Assembly: GCF_039729015.1 (NCBI RefSeq)
Contig: NZ_CP155792.1
Coordinates: 1,012,001-1,076,000, forward strand
From: Blastococcus sp. HT6-30
GTDB taxonomy: Bacteria > Actinomycetota > Actinomycetes > Mycobacteriales > Geodermatophilaceae
Direction: 5' to 3'
Length of the DNA stretch: 64,000 nt
Below the pieces are notes generated by a model. That model was not told where the DNA came from and made no database searches. It saw nothing but the letters and a program-made list of their open reading frames with translations. Of the stretch, positions 45,261 to 53,799 are shown piece after piece (positions within the stretch are counted from its first letter, which is position 1; the number at the start of each line of letters is the position of its first letter). A program made the position numbers and the translations under genes.

Positions 45261-46433
45261 GTGAGCGGGGGAACGGTGGAGGTGCGGGCACCCTTGTGGC
45301 GGTCGCGCGGGGTGCAGGCGCTGGTCGGCGTCACGGCGCTCGGGTTCGTCGGCTTCTACCTCACGCTGGCCTCGCTGCCCACGTACGCGGTGGCCGGCGG
45401 CGCCTCGCAGAGCTCCGCCGGGGTGGTGACCGCCGTCTTCCTCGTCGTGACGATCGCCGTGCAGTCGGTCGTGCCGGCGCTGGCCGCGCGGTTCGGCACC
45501 GGCCCGGTGTTCGCGGCGGGTCTGCTGGCTCTCGGGCTCCCCTCGCCGTTCTACGTGCTCGACGACGGCCTGGTCTGGATCTCGGCGCTGTCCGCCGTGC
45601 GCGGCGCGGGGTTCGCGGTGATCACCGTGCTGGGCGCCACCCTCGCGGCGCGGGTCGCGCCGCCGGAGCGACGCGGGGAGTCGATCGGCCTCTACGGCCT
45701 GGCCATCGCGCTGCCCAACATGGTCGCGATCCCCGCCGGCGTGGCGCTGGTGCTCGGCGGTCAGATCGGCTGGCTGGGGTGGCTGTCGGCGGCGCCGGTG
45801 CTCGGTCTGCTGGTCCTCCCGCTGCTGCTGCGCTCCGTGCAGACCTCCGAGGAGCGCGGTCCGGCAGGTGACGCGCGCGCGGCGTTGCGCGCCGCCCTGG
45901 CGCCGTCGGTGGTGCTCCTGGTCGTGACGACGGCCGGCGGCGGCTTCGTGACGTTCCTGCCGATCGAGCGGCCCGACGGCCGGCTGGCCACGGCCGCCCT
46001 CCTGCTGTGGGGGCTGGCGGGTGCGCTGGGGCGCTGGCGCGCGGGTCTGCTGGCCGACCGCGTGGGTTCCGGCCTGCTGCTGCCCCTGTCGCTGCTGACC
46101 GGCGCGGCGGGTCTGGCGCTCGCGGGGGCCGGGCTGTGGTGGGGCCCGGCCTGGGTGCTGCTGGGCGCGGCGCTGTTCGGTGCGGCCTTCGGCGCGGTGC
46201 AGAACCTCACGCTGCTGCGGGCCTTCGCCCGCGCCGGCGACCGGGGGACGACGACGGCCAGCGCCCTGTGGAACGCCTCGTTCGACGGCGGCACGGCGGC
46301 CGGGGCGCTGCTGCTCGGGTTCGCGTTCGGCGCCGTCGGCCTGCCGTGGACGCTGGTGCTGTCGGCCGTCGTACTGAGCGCCGCGATGCCCCTCGCCCTG
46401 GTCGCATCCCGCCCGGCGGCGGTCCGGGCCTGA
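45261..46433 (+). CDS. MFS transporter
   Basis: 390 residues with 12 hydrophobic segments. Typical features: short first loop, ALAARFGTGPVF as the loop 2-3 motif, and a second-half LLADRVGSGLLLPL. It resembles drug-efflux or arabinose-type MFS proteins. GAGGAG supports the GTG at 45261. A divergent start to DUF488 is 80 bases away. No substrate clue. Confidence 0.83.
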   Translation: MSGGTVEVRAPLWRSRGVQALVGVTALGFVGFYLTLASLPTYAVAGGASQSSAGVVTAVFLVVTIAVQSVVPALAARFGTGPVFAAGLLALGLPSPFYVLDDGLVWISALSAVRGAGFAVITVLGATLAARVAPPERRGESIGLYGLAIALPNMVAIPAGVALVLGGQIGWLGWLSAAPVLGLLVLPLLLRSVQTSEERGPAGDARAALRAALAPSVVLLVVTTAGGGFVTFLPIERPDGRLATAALLLWGLAGALGRWRAGLLADRVGSGLLLPLSLLTGAAGLALAGAGLWWGPAWVLLGAALFGAAFGAVQNLTLLRAFARAGDRGTTTASALWNASFDGGTAAGALLLGFAFGAVGLPWTLVLSAVVLSAAMPLALVASRPAAVRA

Positions 46434-46448
46434 GTCGGTCGCCCGGGA

Positions 46449-46793
46449 TCAGCGGAGGTGGGCGGCCGCGGCGTGCAGCGACCGGATGAAGAGGACCTCC
46501 TCGCCCGACCGTCGCAGCCAGGTGCGCAACCCCTCCGGGTCGTCCCGGTTCGCATCCCGGAGCTGGCCGAGCTTCAGCTGCCGGGTGCTGGCCTGCGCCC
46601 GCTGAGCGGCGGGCAGGGCGCGCCCCTCGGCCCGGGCGATGGCGGTCAGCCCTGCGCCCACGAAGACGAGGTCGCGGATCTCCGACAGCTCGCCGAGCAG
46701 CCGGTCCGCGGCAGCGTCGTCGGACGCGGTCAGCGCGGTGAGCAGTTCCTCGGCGAGGCGGCGGCCCTCGGCGGCCGGGTCGGGCGTGGTCAC
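46449..46793 (-). CDS. hypothetical helical protein
   Basis: 114 residues, soluble and helical, e.g. AADRLLGELSEIRDLVFVGAGL and ASTRQLKLGQLRDANRDD. There is no membrane segment. It is convergent with the MFS gene, 15 bases apart. The ATG at 46793 is supported by composition. No family recognised. Confidence 0.6.
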   Translation of the reverse strand: MTTPDPAAEGRRLAEELLTALTASDDAAADRLLGELSEIRDLVFVGAGLTAIARAEGRALPAAQRAQASTRQLKLGQLRDANRDDPEGLRTWLRRSGEEVLFIRSLHAAAAHLR

Positions 46794-47090
46794 CCCACTA
46801 CTGTGCCCGCCCGGGTCGGCCGGGGCACAGCGGGGCGGCTCGGGCGTTCCGGCGCTGCAGCACCAGGTACCCGACGGCGAGCGCGGCGGTCGTCGACGGT
46901 GACGCTGCCGGCGGTCGACCGGTCCAGGCCCGAGCGCGTGCGCATCGTCGTCGACCTGCCGCGCCGGTGGGGCCGAGGAAGCCGGTGGCTCCCGGGAGCC
47001 GTCGGAGGATCATGCGGCGAGGCTGTCGGCGCCAGGGGTCCCGGCAACGTCGGGGAGCCCCTGACCCGACCCTGGACCGCCCCGAGGGGG
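46794..47090. other. gene-free stretch (297 bases)
   Basis: I see no supported gene here. A 71-codon reverse-strand frame (46798-47013) with a hydrophobic AALAVGYLVL lacks a ribosome site and family, so I do not call it. Confidence 0.35.
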
Positions 47091-48200
47091 TCAGGCGCTG
47101 CGGGGCAGGGGAGACCCCGGCCGCAGCTCGCGGCGCAGCGCCCGGGCGGCGGCCTGGCCCGCCCGGTTCGCACCGATCGTGCTGGCCGAGGGGCCGTAGC
47201 CGACCAGATGCAGCCGGGGCTCGCCCGCGACCTGTGTGCCCTCCATGCGGAAGCCCCCGCCGGGTCGGCGCAGCCGCAGCGGGGCGAGGTGGCCGACCGC
47301 CGCGCGGAACCCGGTGGCCCACAGGATCACGTCGGCCGCGATGAACCGGCCCGCGTCCCCGTCAGCGGCGTCCCAGACCACGCCGTCGGCGGTGATCCGG
47401 TCGAACACCGGCAGCCGCTCCAGCACGCCGCGCTCCAGCCCGTCGCGCACGTAGGGCGTGGTCACGAGCAGGCCGGTCACGCCGACGACGCTGCCGGGGC
47501 GTCGTCCCTCGCGCACCGCCTCCTCCACCATCGCGACCGCGCGGCGGCCGGCGTCGGCGTCGAACGGCCCGTCGCGCCAGACCGGCGGGCGGCGGGTGAC
47601 CCACGTCGTGGAGGTGACGCGGGAGATCTCGGCGAGCAGCTGGGTGGCGGAGGCGCCGCCGCCCACGACGACGACGTGCTGGGCGCGGAACTCCTCGGCG
47701 GACCGGTAGTCGACGGTGTGCAGCTGCCGGCCGCGGAACAGCTCCTGGCCCGGGTAGCGCGGAACGAAGGGGCGGGTCCAGGTGCCGGTGGCGTTGACGA
47801 CCGCGCGGGCGGTCCAGGACCCGTGGTCGGTGTCGACCGAGAAGCGGCCGTCGGCGGTGCGCCGCACAGCGGTGACCCGCACCGGACGGGCGACGGGCAG
47901 CTCGAACCGGCGCTCGTACTCGGCGAAGTAGGCCGGGACCGTCTCGACGGCCGGCGCCGAGTCGTCGGAGCGGGCGAACGGCAGGCCGGGCAGGTCGTGC
48001 ACCCGGTGGGCGGTGCCCAGGGTCAGCGAGGGCCAGCGGTGCCGCCACGCCCCGCCGGGAGCGGGCTCCCCGTCGAGGACGACGAAGTCGTTGCGCGGTT
48101 CGAACCCCTGCCGGGCGAGCGCCCAGGCCGTCGACAGCCCGGCCTGGCCTGCGCCCACCACGACCACGTCGACGTCGCGGGGAGCTGGTGTGCCGGTCAC
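47091..48200 (-). CDS. flavin-containing monooxygenase-like FAD oxidoreductase
   Basis: 369 residues. FAD motif VVVVGAGQAGLSTAWAL near residues 8-24, NAD(P) motif VVVGGGASATQL, NATGTWTRP and ATGFRAAVGHL. The fold resembles YUCCA/FMO and putative-flavoprotein monooxygenases (CzcO-like). A family-typical FxGxxxH...(V) segment is not clear, so the chemistry (hydroxylation or Baeyer-Villiger) is unknown. The GTG at 48200 is used. It is divergent from the ATP-grasp gene and shares its operator region. Confidence 0.85.
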   Translation of the reverse strand: MTGTPAPRDVDVVVVGAGQAGLSTAWALARQGFEPRNDFVVLDGEPAPGGAWRHRWPSLTLGTAHRVHDLPGLPFARSDDSAPAVETVPAYFAEYERRFELPVARPVRVTAVRRTADGRFSVDTDHGSWTARAVVNATGTWTRPFVPRYPGQELFRGRQLHTVDYRSAEEFRAQHVVVVGGGASATQLLAEISRVTSTTWVTRRPPVWRDGPFDADAGRRAVAMVEEAVREGRRPGSVVGVTGLLVTTPYVRDGLERGVLERLPVFDRITADGVVWDAADGDAGRFIAADVILWATGFRAAVGHLAPLRLRRPGGGFRMEGTQVAGEPRLHLVGYGPSASTIGANRAGQAAARALRRELRPGSPLPRSA

Positions 48201-48252
48201 ACGCGCACCAACTCCCCACCCGCGCACGGGCTTCCCGCCGATTCCGCGCCCT

Positions 48253-48270
48253 ATACCGACCGGCCGGTAT
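48253..48270. promoter_or_regulatory. TetR-type operator between FMO-like and ATP-grasp genes
   Basis: The palindrome ATACCG-ACCGGC-CGGTAT resembles TetR-family operators of the ATACCGACCGGTCGGTAT kind. Its right arm overlaps a TATGGT -10 box (48268-48273), and a further ATACCGAC half lies at 48283. It is 39 bases before the ATP-grasp ATG and 53 before the opposite FMO-like start, so both could be controlled. No TetR gene is adjacent. Confidence 0.6.
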
Positions 48271-48308
48271 GGTGCACGTCACATACCGACGACGGGGGAC
48301 AGCGCACC

Positions 48309-49622
48309 ATGCCGAAGCCCAGCTCCCAGGGGACAGCCGGGCAACTCTCCCGACCGGCTGTGCCGTGGTTCGTGGCGGTCGAGCTCGACGAGCCCCGGGG
48401 AGCGGCCCGGCCGGAGTTCGGAGCCGGGGAACGGCTGGACGACCCCGGGGTGGCGCTGCTGGACCGCGCCGGCCGGCGCGGGATGCGGACGGCGGTGCTG
48501 ACGCGTGACCGGCGTCGGGCCGCAGACGGCACGGACTGGCCGGTGGACCGGTGGGTGCACTGCGAGACCGCGGACCCCGCGGCGATCGCGGCGGCGGTGC
48601 GGTCCCTGGGCGGAGAGGTCGCGGCGGTCACCAGCGCCGTCGACGGCTTCGCCGGTCCGGCCGCGGCCGCCGCCCGGGCGCTGGGGCTGCGAGGGCCCAC
48701 GCCGGGGTCGGTGGCGCTGGGTCACGACGCGGCCGCCGTGCGGACCGCGCTCGCGGCTGCCGGAGCGACCGATGTGGCCTGGTGCGAGGTGGCGGCGGGC
48801 GCGGTGTCGACCTCGCCCGTCGGCTACCCGTGCGTGGTGCAGCCGGTCGACGCCGGCGCCGGCTGCGACGTCGGCCGGGTCTCCGACGACCAGGAGCTGC
48901 GGGCGCTCGCCGGACGGCACCTGGCCCGCACCTCCTACGGGCGCGGGGTGCGGCCCCGGCACCGGCTGCTCGTGGAGGGGCACGTCCCGGGCCGGCGCTA
49001 CGCCGCCGACGGCTTCGTCGACGGGCGGGGTCCGTTCGTCCTCGCCTGGTCCGAGCTGATCATGGCGCCGCCGCCGCACGTGACCGAGCTGGCCCTGACG
49101 GTGACCACGCGGGCGCCGGGTGCGGACGCTGCCGACCACGTCGGAGGGTGGCTGGCCGCCCTCGGGTACGACTTCGGCCCGTTCCACCTCGAGTTCGTCC
49201 TGGGCCCGGCCGGTCCGCGGTTCGCCGCGCTGCACACCCGGCTCGCCGCCGCTGGTCCCCGCGGGTGCGTCGACCAGGTGAGCGGGGTGGACACCGCCGA
49301 CCTGGTGGTGGCCCGGCTGCTCGGCGCACCCGGACCCCCGGCCGCCTCGCCGGTCGGGGCCGGCGCGCTCATGCACCTGGCGGCCGACGCTGCGGGCCGG
49401 GTACGGGCGGTGTCGGGCGTCCGGGAGGCCGCGTGCATTCCCGGCTTGCACGCGGCGGAGGTCTTCGCCGACCTGGGCAGCAGCACCGCACCGCCGACGT
49501 GCAGCCGCGAGCAGCTGGGGCACGTCGTCACCGTGGGGGAGACGCCCGAGCAGGCACGGCGGCGCGCCGTGGTCGCCCTCGACCGCATCCGCGTCGAGAT
49601 CGAGGAGCTCCTGCCGGCCTGA
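48309..49622 (+). CDS. ATP-grasp domain protein with altered active-site residues
   Basis: 437 residues. The layout follows carboxylate-amine/peptide ligases: a preATP-grasp Rossmann part (GMRTAVLTRDRR), nucleotide-binding YPCVVQPVDAGAGCDVG (about 171), RHRLLVEGHVPGRRYAADG, and HLEFVLGPAGPRFAALHTRL (about 292-311). In active members the first reads VVVKPVDG with an ATP-binding Lys and the last reads EIN.R with metal-ligating Glu and Asn. Here Lys is Gln, Glu is Ala and Asn is His, so catalysis may be lost. It lies with an MFS exporter and an FMO-like gene, a peptide-natural-product-like grouping. Start ATG at 48309. Confidence 0.82.
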   Translation: MPKPSSQGTAGQLSRPAVPWFVAVELDEPRGAARPEFGAGERLDDPGVALLDRAGRRGMRTAVLTRDRRRAADGTDWPVDRWVHCETADPAAIAAAVRSLGGEVAAVTSAVDGFAGPAAAAARALGLRGPTPGSVALGHDAAAVRTALAAAGATDVAWCEVAAGAVSTSPVGYPCVVQPVDAGAGCDVGRVSDDQELRALAGRHLARTSYGRGVRPRHRLLVEGHVPGRRYAADGFVDGRGPFVLAWSELIMAPPPHVTELALTVTTRAPGADAADHVGGWLAALGYDFGPFHLEFVLGPAGPRFAALHTRLAAAGPRGCVDQVSGVDTADLVVARLLGAPGPPAASPVGAGALMHLAADAAGRVRAVSGVREAACIPGLHAAEVFADLGSSTAPPTCSREQLGHVVTVGETPEQARRRAVVALDRIRVEIEELLPA

Positions 49623-49660
49623 CCGGTCCGGGGGCCCCTCGGACGCGGTTCGACCGGACC

Positions 49661-49695
49661 GACGGCGCCCTCTCCCTCGCAGAGGGGGCGCCGTC
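49661..49695. terminator. terminator between ATP-grasp and MFS genes
   Basis: A 13-base-pair stem GACGGCGCCCTCT with AGAGGGGGCGCCGTC and CCCTCGC loop sits in the 83-base convergent gap, 11 bases from the MFS stop. Confidence 0.75.
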
Positions 49696-49705
49696 GTCGT
49701 CCGGG

Positions 49706-50863
49706 TCAGAGTCGGCCGGCGCGGGCGACGGGCAGCAGGCGCAGGGCGAGCAGGGCGCTGACCGCGGATGCCACGGCCAGCGGCAGGGCCGCCGCCGTCG
49801 CCCGTGCGGCCACCGCCATGACGTAGGGCGCGGCGAAGCCGAGGTAGGCGCAGGCCAGGAAGAGGGACGTCAGGGCGCCGAGGCGGGCCGGCGGGGCCAG
49901 CCTCGCGCTGAGCGTCAGACCCGCCGCCAGGCAGAGCCCGCCACCGGCGCCCAGCAGCGGGGCGGCGGCGAGGAGCCAGGGCAGCGCACCGGTCACGGCG
50001 AAGAGCGCGGCGCAGCCGAACCCGAGCGTGCCGAGCACGGTGCCGACGACGGCGGTCCACCGCCCCAGTCGGCGCTGCAGGCCGGCGACGACCGTGCCGG
50101 CGCCCAGCGTCACGCCGGCCAGCACGCCGGTGACCGCCACGCCCGCGTAGGGCAGGTCGGCCAGCAGCGGGACGGCGGAGATGATCGTGGACGGGAACGC
50201 GTAGACGCACACCGCCACCGGGGCCAGCACGGTCACCACCAGGAACCCGTCGCCCCGGCGGATCAGCGGCGCGGCCGGCGCCCCGTCGGCCCCGGTGCGG
50301 CGGCCGTCGCGCAGGTCGACGGTCTCCGGCAGCCGGAGGGCGAAGGCCAGGCCGACCCCCACGAGCACGGTGTGCAGGAGGTAGGGCAGCACCGTCGGCG
50401 CCGGCGCGTACTGGCCGAGCAGGCCACTGGTCAGCGGACCCAGCGAGAACCCGGCCGTCATGGCGAAGGCTGCCCGCCGTCCGCCGGCTCCCTCGCCGGA
50501 CGCCAGCGAGAGCTCGCCCACCCAGGCGCTGCCGACGCTGAAGACGACGCCGCTGACGACCCCCTGGAGGAACCGGGCGGCGAAGAGCAGGGTCAGCGAG
50601 TCGCCGGCCGCAGCGAAGGCGAGCGACGCCAGCCCCGACAGCACGATGCCGGGGATCGCGACCCGGCGGCGGCCGAGCCGGTCGGACAGCGGCCCGGCCA
50701 TCAGGAGGGCGGGGACGAGCCCGGCCGCGTAGCAGCCGAACAGCGCCGTGAGCACCTCGGCCGAGAGGTTCAGGCGCTCCTGGTAGACCAGCAGCAGCGG
50801 GGTCGGGACGTTGGTGCCCGCCGCCACGGCGAACAGCGCGAACACGGCGCGCTTCCAGGTCAC
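49706..50863 (-). CDS. MFS exporter
   Basis: 385 residues, about 12 membrane helices, loop motif GPLSDRLGRRRVA and gatekeeper SVGSAWVGELS. The TetA/multidrug-type arrangement suggests export. It is convergent with the ATP-grasp gene; a peptide or siderophore-like product is a guess. ATG at 50863. Confidence 0.82.
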   Translation of the reverse strand: MTWKRAVFALFAVAAGTNVPTPLLLVYQERLNLSAEVLTALFGCYAAGLVPALLMAGPLSDRLGRRRVAIPGIVLSGLASLAFAAAGDSLTLLFAARFLQGVVSGVVFSVGSAWVGELSLASGEGAGGRRAAFAMTAGFSLGPLTSGLLGQYAPAPTVLPYLLHTVLVGVGLAFALRLPETVDLRDGRRTGADGAPAAPLIRRGDGFLVVTVLAPVAVCVYAFPSTIISAVPLLADLPYAGVAVTGVLAGVTLGAGTVVAGLQRRLGRWTAVVGTVLGTLGFGCAALFAVTGALPWLLAAAPLLGAGGGLCLAAGLTLSARLAPPARLGALTSLFLACAYLGFAAPYVMAVAARATAAALPLAVASAVSALLALRLLPVARAGRL

Positions 50864-51043
50864 CGGCCGACCCTACGACCCGCGACCGGCCGCCCCGCGC
50901 GCGCCCGCGCCGGAAGCGGACCGCTCGGTGACCGCCTGCCCCTGCTGGTCGAGCTCCCGGCGTGCGGCCGTGAGCACGGCTTTCCGGACGAGGCGCTGGT
51001 GACTCGGAAGGGTCTCGAGCTGGTCAGCGATCGAGTCGCTTCG

Positions 51044-51049
51044 TAGCGT
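51044..51049 (+). promoter_or_regulatory. -10 box of the second lysE copy
   Basis: TAGCGT ends 6 bases before the GTG, the same spacing and box as at the intact lysE (29244). Confidence 0.45.
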
Positions 51050-51055
51050 CGAGAC

Positions 51056-51687
51056 GTGCTCGCCTCCGCTGCCCTGCTCGCCGTCGCTTCCGGGCTCGCG
51101 CTCGGCCTGGGGCTCATCGTCGCGATCGGCGCGCAGAACGCCTTCGTCCTGCGCCAGGGCCTCCGCCTCGAGCACGTCGCCGCCGTGGTGGTCGTGTGCG
51201 CGGCCTCCGACGTCGCGCTCATCGCCGCCGGGGTGCTGGGGGCCGGCGCCGCGCTGGACGAGGCGCCCTGGCTGCTCACGGTGGTGTGCTTCGCCGGGGC
51301 CGCCTTCCTGCTGGCCTACGGTGCGCTGGCCGCGCGCAGAGCCCTGCACCCCGAGGCGCTCGCGCCGGACGCCAGCGGGCACGCGCCGGGCTCGAGGTCA
51401 CCGTCGGCACTTGCCTGGCGCTCACCTGGCTCAACGCGCACGTCCACCTGGACACGGTGCTCCTGCTGGGCTCCATGGCCTCGACGTACGGCGCTCACCG
51501 CTGGCACTTCGCCGGAGGTGCGGCCCTGGGCAGCGTCCTCTGGTTCGCCGTTCTCGGTGACGGCGCCCGGCTGTTGCGGCCGGTGTTCGCCCGCCCGGCG
51601 GCGTGGCGGTACCTGGACGGCGCCCTCGCCGTCGTCATGACGGTCCTCGCCGTGTCCCTGGCGCTGCGCGGCGTCGGGGGAGGCTGA
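51056..51687 (+). pseudogene. frameshifted LysE-family exporter
   Basis: The first about 110 codons encode [33 protein letters not shown] and [16 protein letters not shown], then LysE similarity switches to another frame ([24 protein letters not shown]... LDGALAVVM). The switch lies at about 51383-51390 (DASGHAPGS), consistent with one missing base. Both halves keep family residues (NAHVHLD in place of NPHVYLD), so the event is recent or a sequencing error. The intact lysE is at 29257. No lysG is adjacent. Confidence 0.78.
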
Positions 51688-51696
51688 GAGCGACGG

Positions 51697-51725
51697 AGCG
51701 GCTCCGCCCGGAGGGCGGAGCCGCT
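51697..51725 (+). terminator. terminator after the second lysE copy
   Basis: Stem AGCGGCTCCGCCC/GGGCGGAGCCGCT with a short GGA-type loop, 9 bases past the stop codon and just before tRNA-Lys on the other strand. Confidence 0.75.
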
Positions 51726-51734
51726 GGTCGATCC

Positions 51735-51810
<76 letters not shown>

Positions 51811-52057
51811 GCTGCATCCGGCGTGCCGGGCAACGACAGGGAACGATACCAGCGCCCCCGGCCCGCGCCCGTACCGGGGGCGTGCTCTTCGCCACGGCTC
51901 CACGCGTGCGGCCGTCGCCTGCTGCGCCGGGTGGAACGAAGGTGGGTGGGGCCCTCGCAGTCGTGACCCACTGCACTCCCCGGTGTCCCGTCGGCGTGGA
52001 CACTGGTGGGAACGCCTCCGCCCCGATCCGGGCGGGGTGGGAGAGGAGCCGGAACGG

Positions 52058-53254
52058 GTGCGACGCGCAGCCGCAGTGATCGCCACCGGGGCGCTGGTTC
52101 TCCTGGCCGGGTGCAGCGGGGAGGACGCAGGCGGGTCCGGCGACCGCGAGGCCCTCGCCCCTGCCGCCGCGCCGGCGGTGATCGATCTGGCGGTGGCCCA
52201 CGGGGCGGCCGACGTCTCACCGGTGGTCCCGCTGGAGATCTCGGTCACCGACGGGCAGCTGGCCGGGGTGACCGTCACCGACGGCGCCGGTGCCGCCGTC
52301 CCGGGGGCCGTGGCCGACGAGCAGGCGGCCGGCGCGGACGACGGCGCGCAGGTCTGGACGCCGGAGACCGCGCTGGCCTACGGCACGAGCTACACGGTGA
52401 CGGCCACCGCCACCAACGAGGACGCCGAGGGGACGACGGCGACGTCGACCTTCACCACGGTGGCCCCCGAGACGCTCTCCACCCCGGGCATCGGCCCCCT
52501 CGACGGCCAGACCGTCGGCGTCGGCATGCCGATCCGCGTCTACTTCGACGAGCCGGTGGCCGACAAGGCCGCCGTCGAGAGCCACCTGCAGGTGACCAGC
52601 ACGACGCCCACCGACGGCGTCTGGAACTGGCTGAGCGACAGCGAGGTGCACTTCCGCCCCTCGACGTACTGGCCGGAGAACATCGAGGTAACCCTCGACG
52701 CGGACCTCTACGGCGTCGACTTCGGCGACGGCGTGTGGGGGGAGAAGAACAGGTCGGTGTCCTTCTCCGTCGGCGAGCGGCACGTGTCGGTCGCCGACGC
52801 CGCCAGCCACACCATGGAGGTCTACGACGGCGACGAGCTGGTGCGCACCTTCCCGATGAGCGCGGGTGGCCCGGAGTTCCCGAGCCGCAACGGTGCGCAC
52901 GTGGTCACCGAGCTCAACCGCGACCGGATCATGGACTCGAGCACCTACGGCACCCCGGTGGACAGCCCGAACGGCTACCGCACGCCGGTGGAGTTCGCCG
53001 TCCGGCTCTCCGACAACGGCGAGTTCGTGCACGCCGCGCCGTGGTCGGTGGCCCAGCAGGGCCGGGAGAACGTCTCGCACGGCTGCATCAACCTCTCGAC
53101 CGAGCGCGCCGCCTGGTTCTTCGACTTCTCCAAGCCCGGCGACGTCGTCGAGATCGAGAACTCTCTCGGGCCCACGCTGTCGGCCGCCGACGGCGCCATC
53201 TACGACTGGGCGATCCCGTGGGAGGACTGGCAGGCGGGCAGCGCCCTGGAGTGA
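52058..53254 (+). CDS. L,D-transpeptidase lipoprotein (YkuD, Ig-like domains)
   Basis: 398 residues. Lipoprotein signal: VRRAAAVIATGALVLLAGC with lipobox LAGC at about residue 20. Then two Ig-like domains (AYGTSYTVTATATNED, YFDEPVADKAAVESHL) and a YkuD catalytic domain with His341-Gly-Cys343 in SHGCINLS. This is the LdtMt2 layout, forming 3-3 cross-links in peptidoglycan and resisting most beta-lactams. GAGAGGAG is nine bases before the GTG at 52058. Confidence 0.94.
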   Translation: MRRAAAVIATGALVLLAGCSGEDAGGSGDREALAPAAAPAVIDLAVAHGAADVSPVVPLEISVTDGQLAGVTVTDGAGAAVPGAVADEQAAGADDGAQVWTPETALAYGTSYTVTATATNEDAEGTTATSTFTTVAPETLSTPGIGPLDGQTVGVGMPIRVYFDEPVADKAAVESHLQVTSTTPTDGVWNWLSDSEVHFRPSTYWPENIEVTLDADLYGVDFGDGVWGEKNRSVSFSVGERHVSVADAASHTMEVYDGDELVRTFPMSAGGPEFPSRNGAHVVTELNRDRIMDSSTYGTPVDSPNGYRTPVEFAVRLSDNGEFVHAAPWSVAQQGRENVSHGCINLSTERAAWFFDFSKPGDVVEIENSLGPTLSAADGAIYDWAIPWEDWQAGSALE

Positions 53255-53330
53255 GCTCCCACCGCGGAGCGGGGCGTTTCCCCCGACCTGACCAGGGGCA
53301 TTCCCGTCCGCGACACCGAGGAGGGGTTCC

Positions 53331-53732
53331 GTGGACACCTGGCTGATCGCCCTGATCGTCGTCGCGGTGCTGGTGCTGATCGCACTCGCGGCGTTCGCGT
53401 ACTCCAAGCGCAGCCGCGTGTCCCGCGTGCGCCGGGCGGCGGAGCAGCGGGAGCAGGCGCGGGAGAACATGCAGGAGGCCCAGGTGCGGGCGGCCCGCGC
53501 CGACCGTGAGCAGGCGCTCGCCGAGGAGCAGGCGGCCCAGGCCCGACGCGAGCTGGCCGAGGTGCAGGAGCGCTCTGCGCGCGCCGAGCAGGAGGCCCGC
53601 CGCCGCGCCGCCGGTGCGGAGGAGGACCGCACGGCCGCCGAGCGGCTGCGGTCCGAGGCCGAACGGCTCGCGCCCGACGTCGTGTCCGACGAGCAGCACC
53701 CCCATCCCGAGGGCGGCGCCACCCGCCGCTGA
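53331..53732 (+). CDS. membrane-anchored coiled-coil protein
   Basis: 133 residues. One N-terminal membrane helix (WLIALIVVAVLVLIALAAFAY) is followed by a long basic/acidic coiled coil of about 90 residues rich in Ala, Glu, Arg and Gln, and a short polar tail. GAGGAGG lies just before the GTG. Such proteins are common in actinobacteria; some relate to cell-wall or division complexes. Function unknown. Confidence 0.75.
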   Translation: MDTWLIALIVVAVLVLIALAAFAYSKRSRVSRVRRAAEQREQARENMQEAQVRAARADREQALAEEQAAQARRELAEVQERSARAEQEARRRAAGAEEDRTAAERLRSEAERLAPDVVSDEQHPHPEGGATRR

Positions 53733-53799
53733 GCCCACCGCTCAGTTCCCGCTGCGCCGGCGGTCCTACCCCCGAGGACGCCGAACCGGAGGGGTGCAA

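Noticed and set aside
46798-47013. 71-codon reverse-strand frame with a hydrophobic stretch
   Set aside because: No ribosome site, no promoter box at the usual spacing, no family, and Arg-rich sequence.
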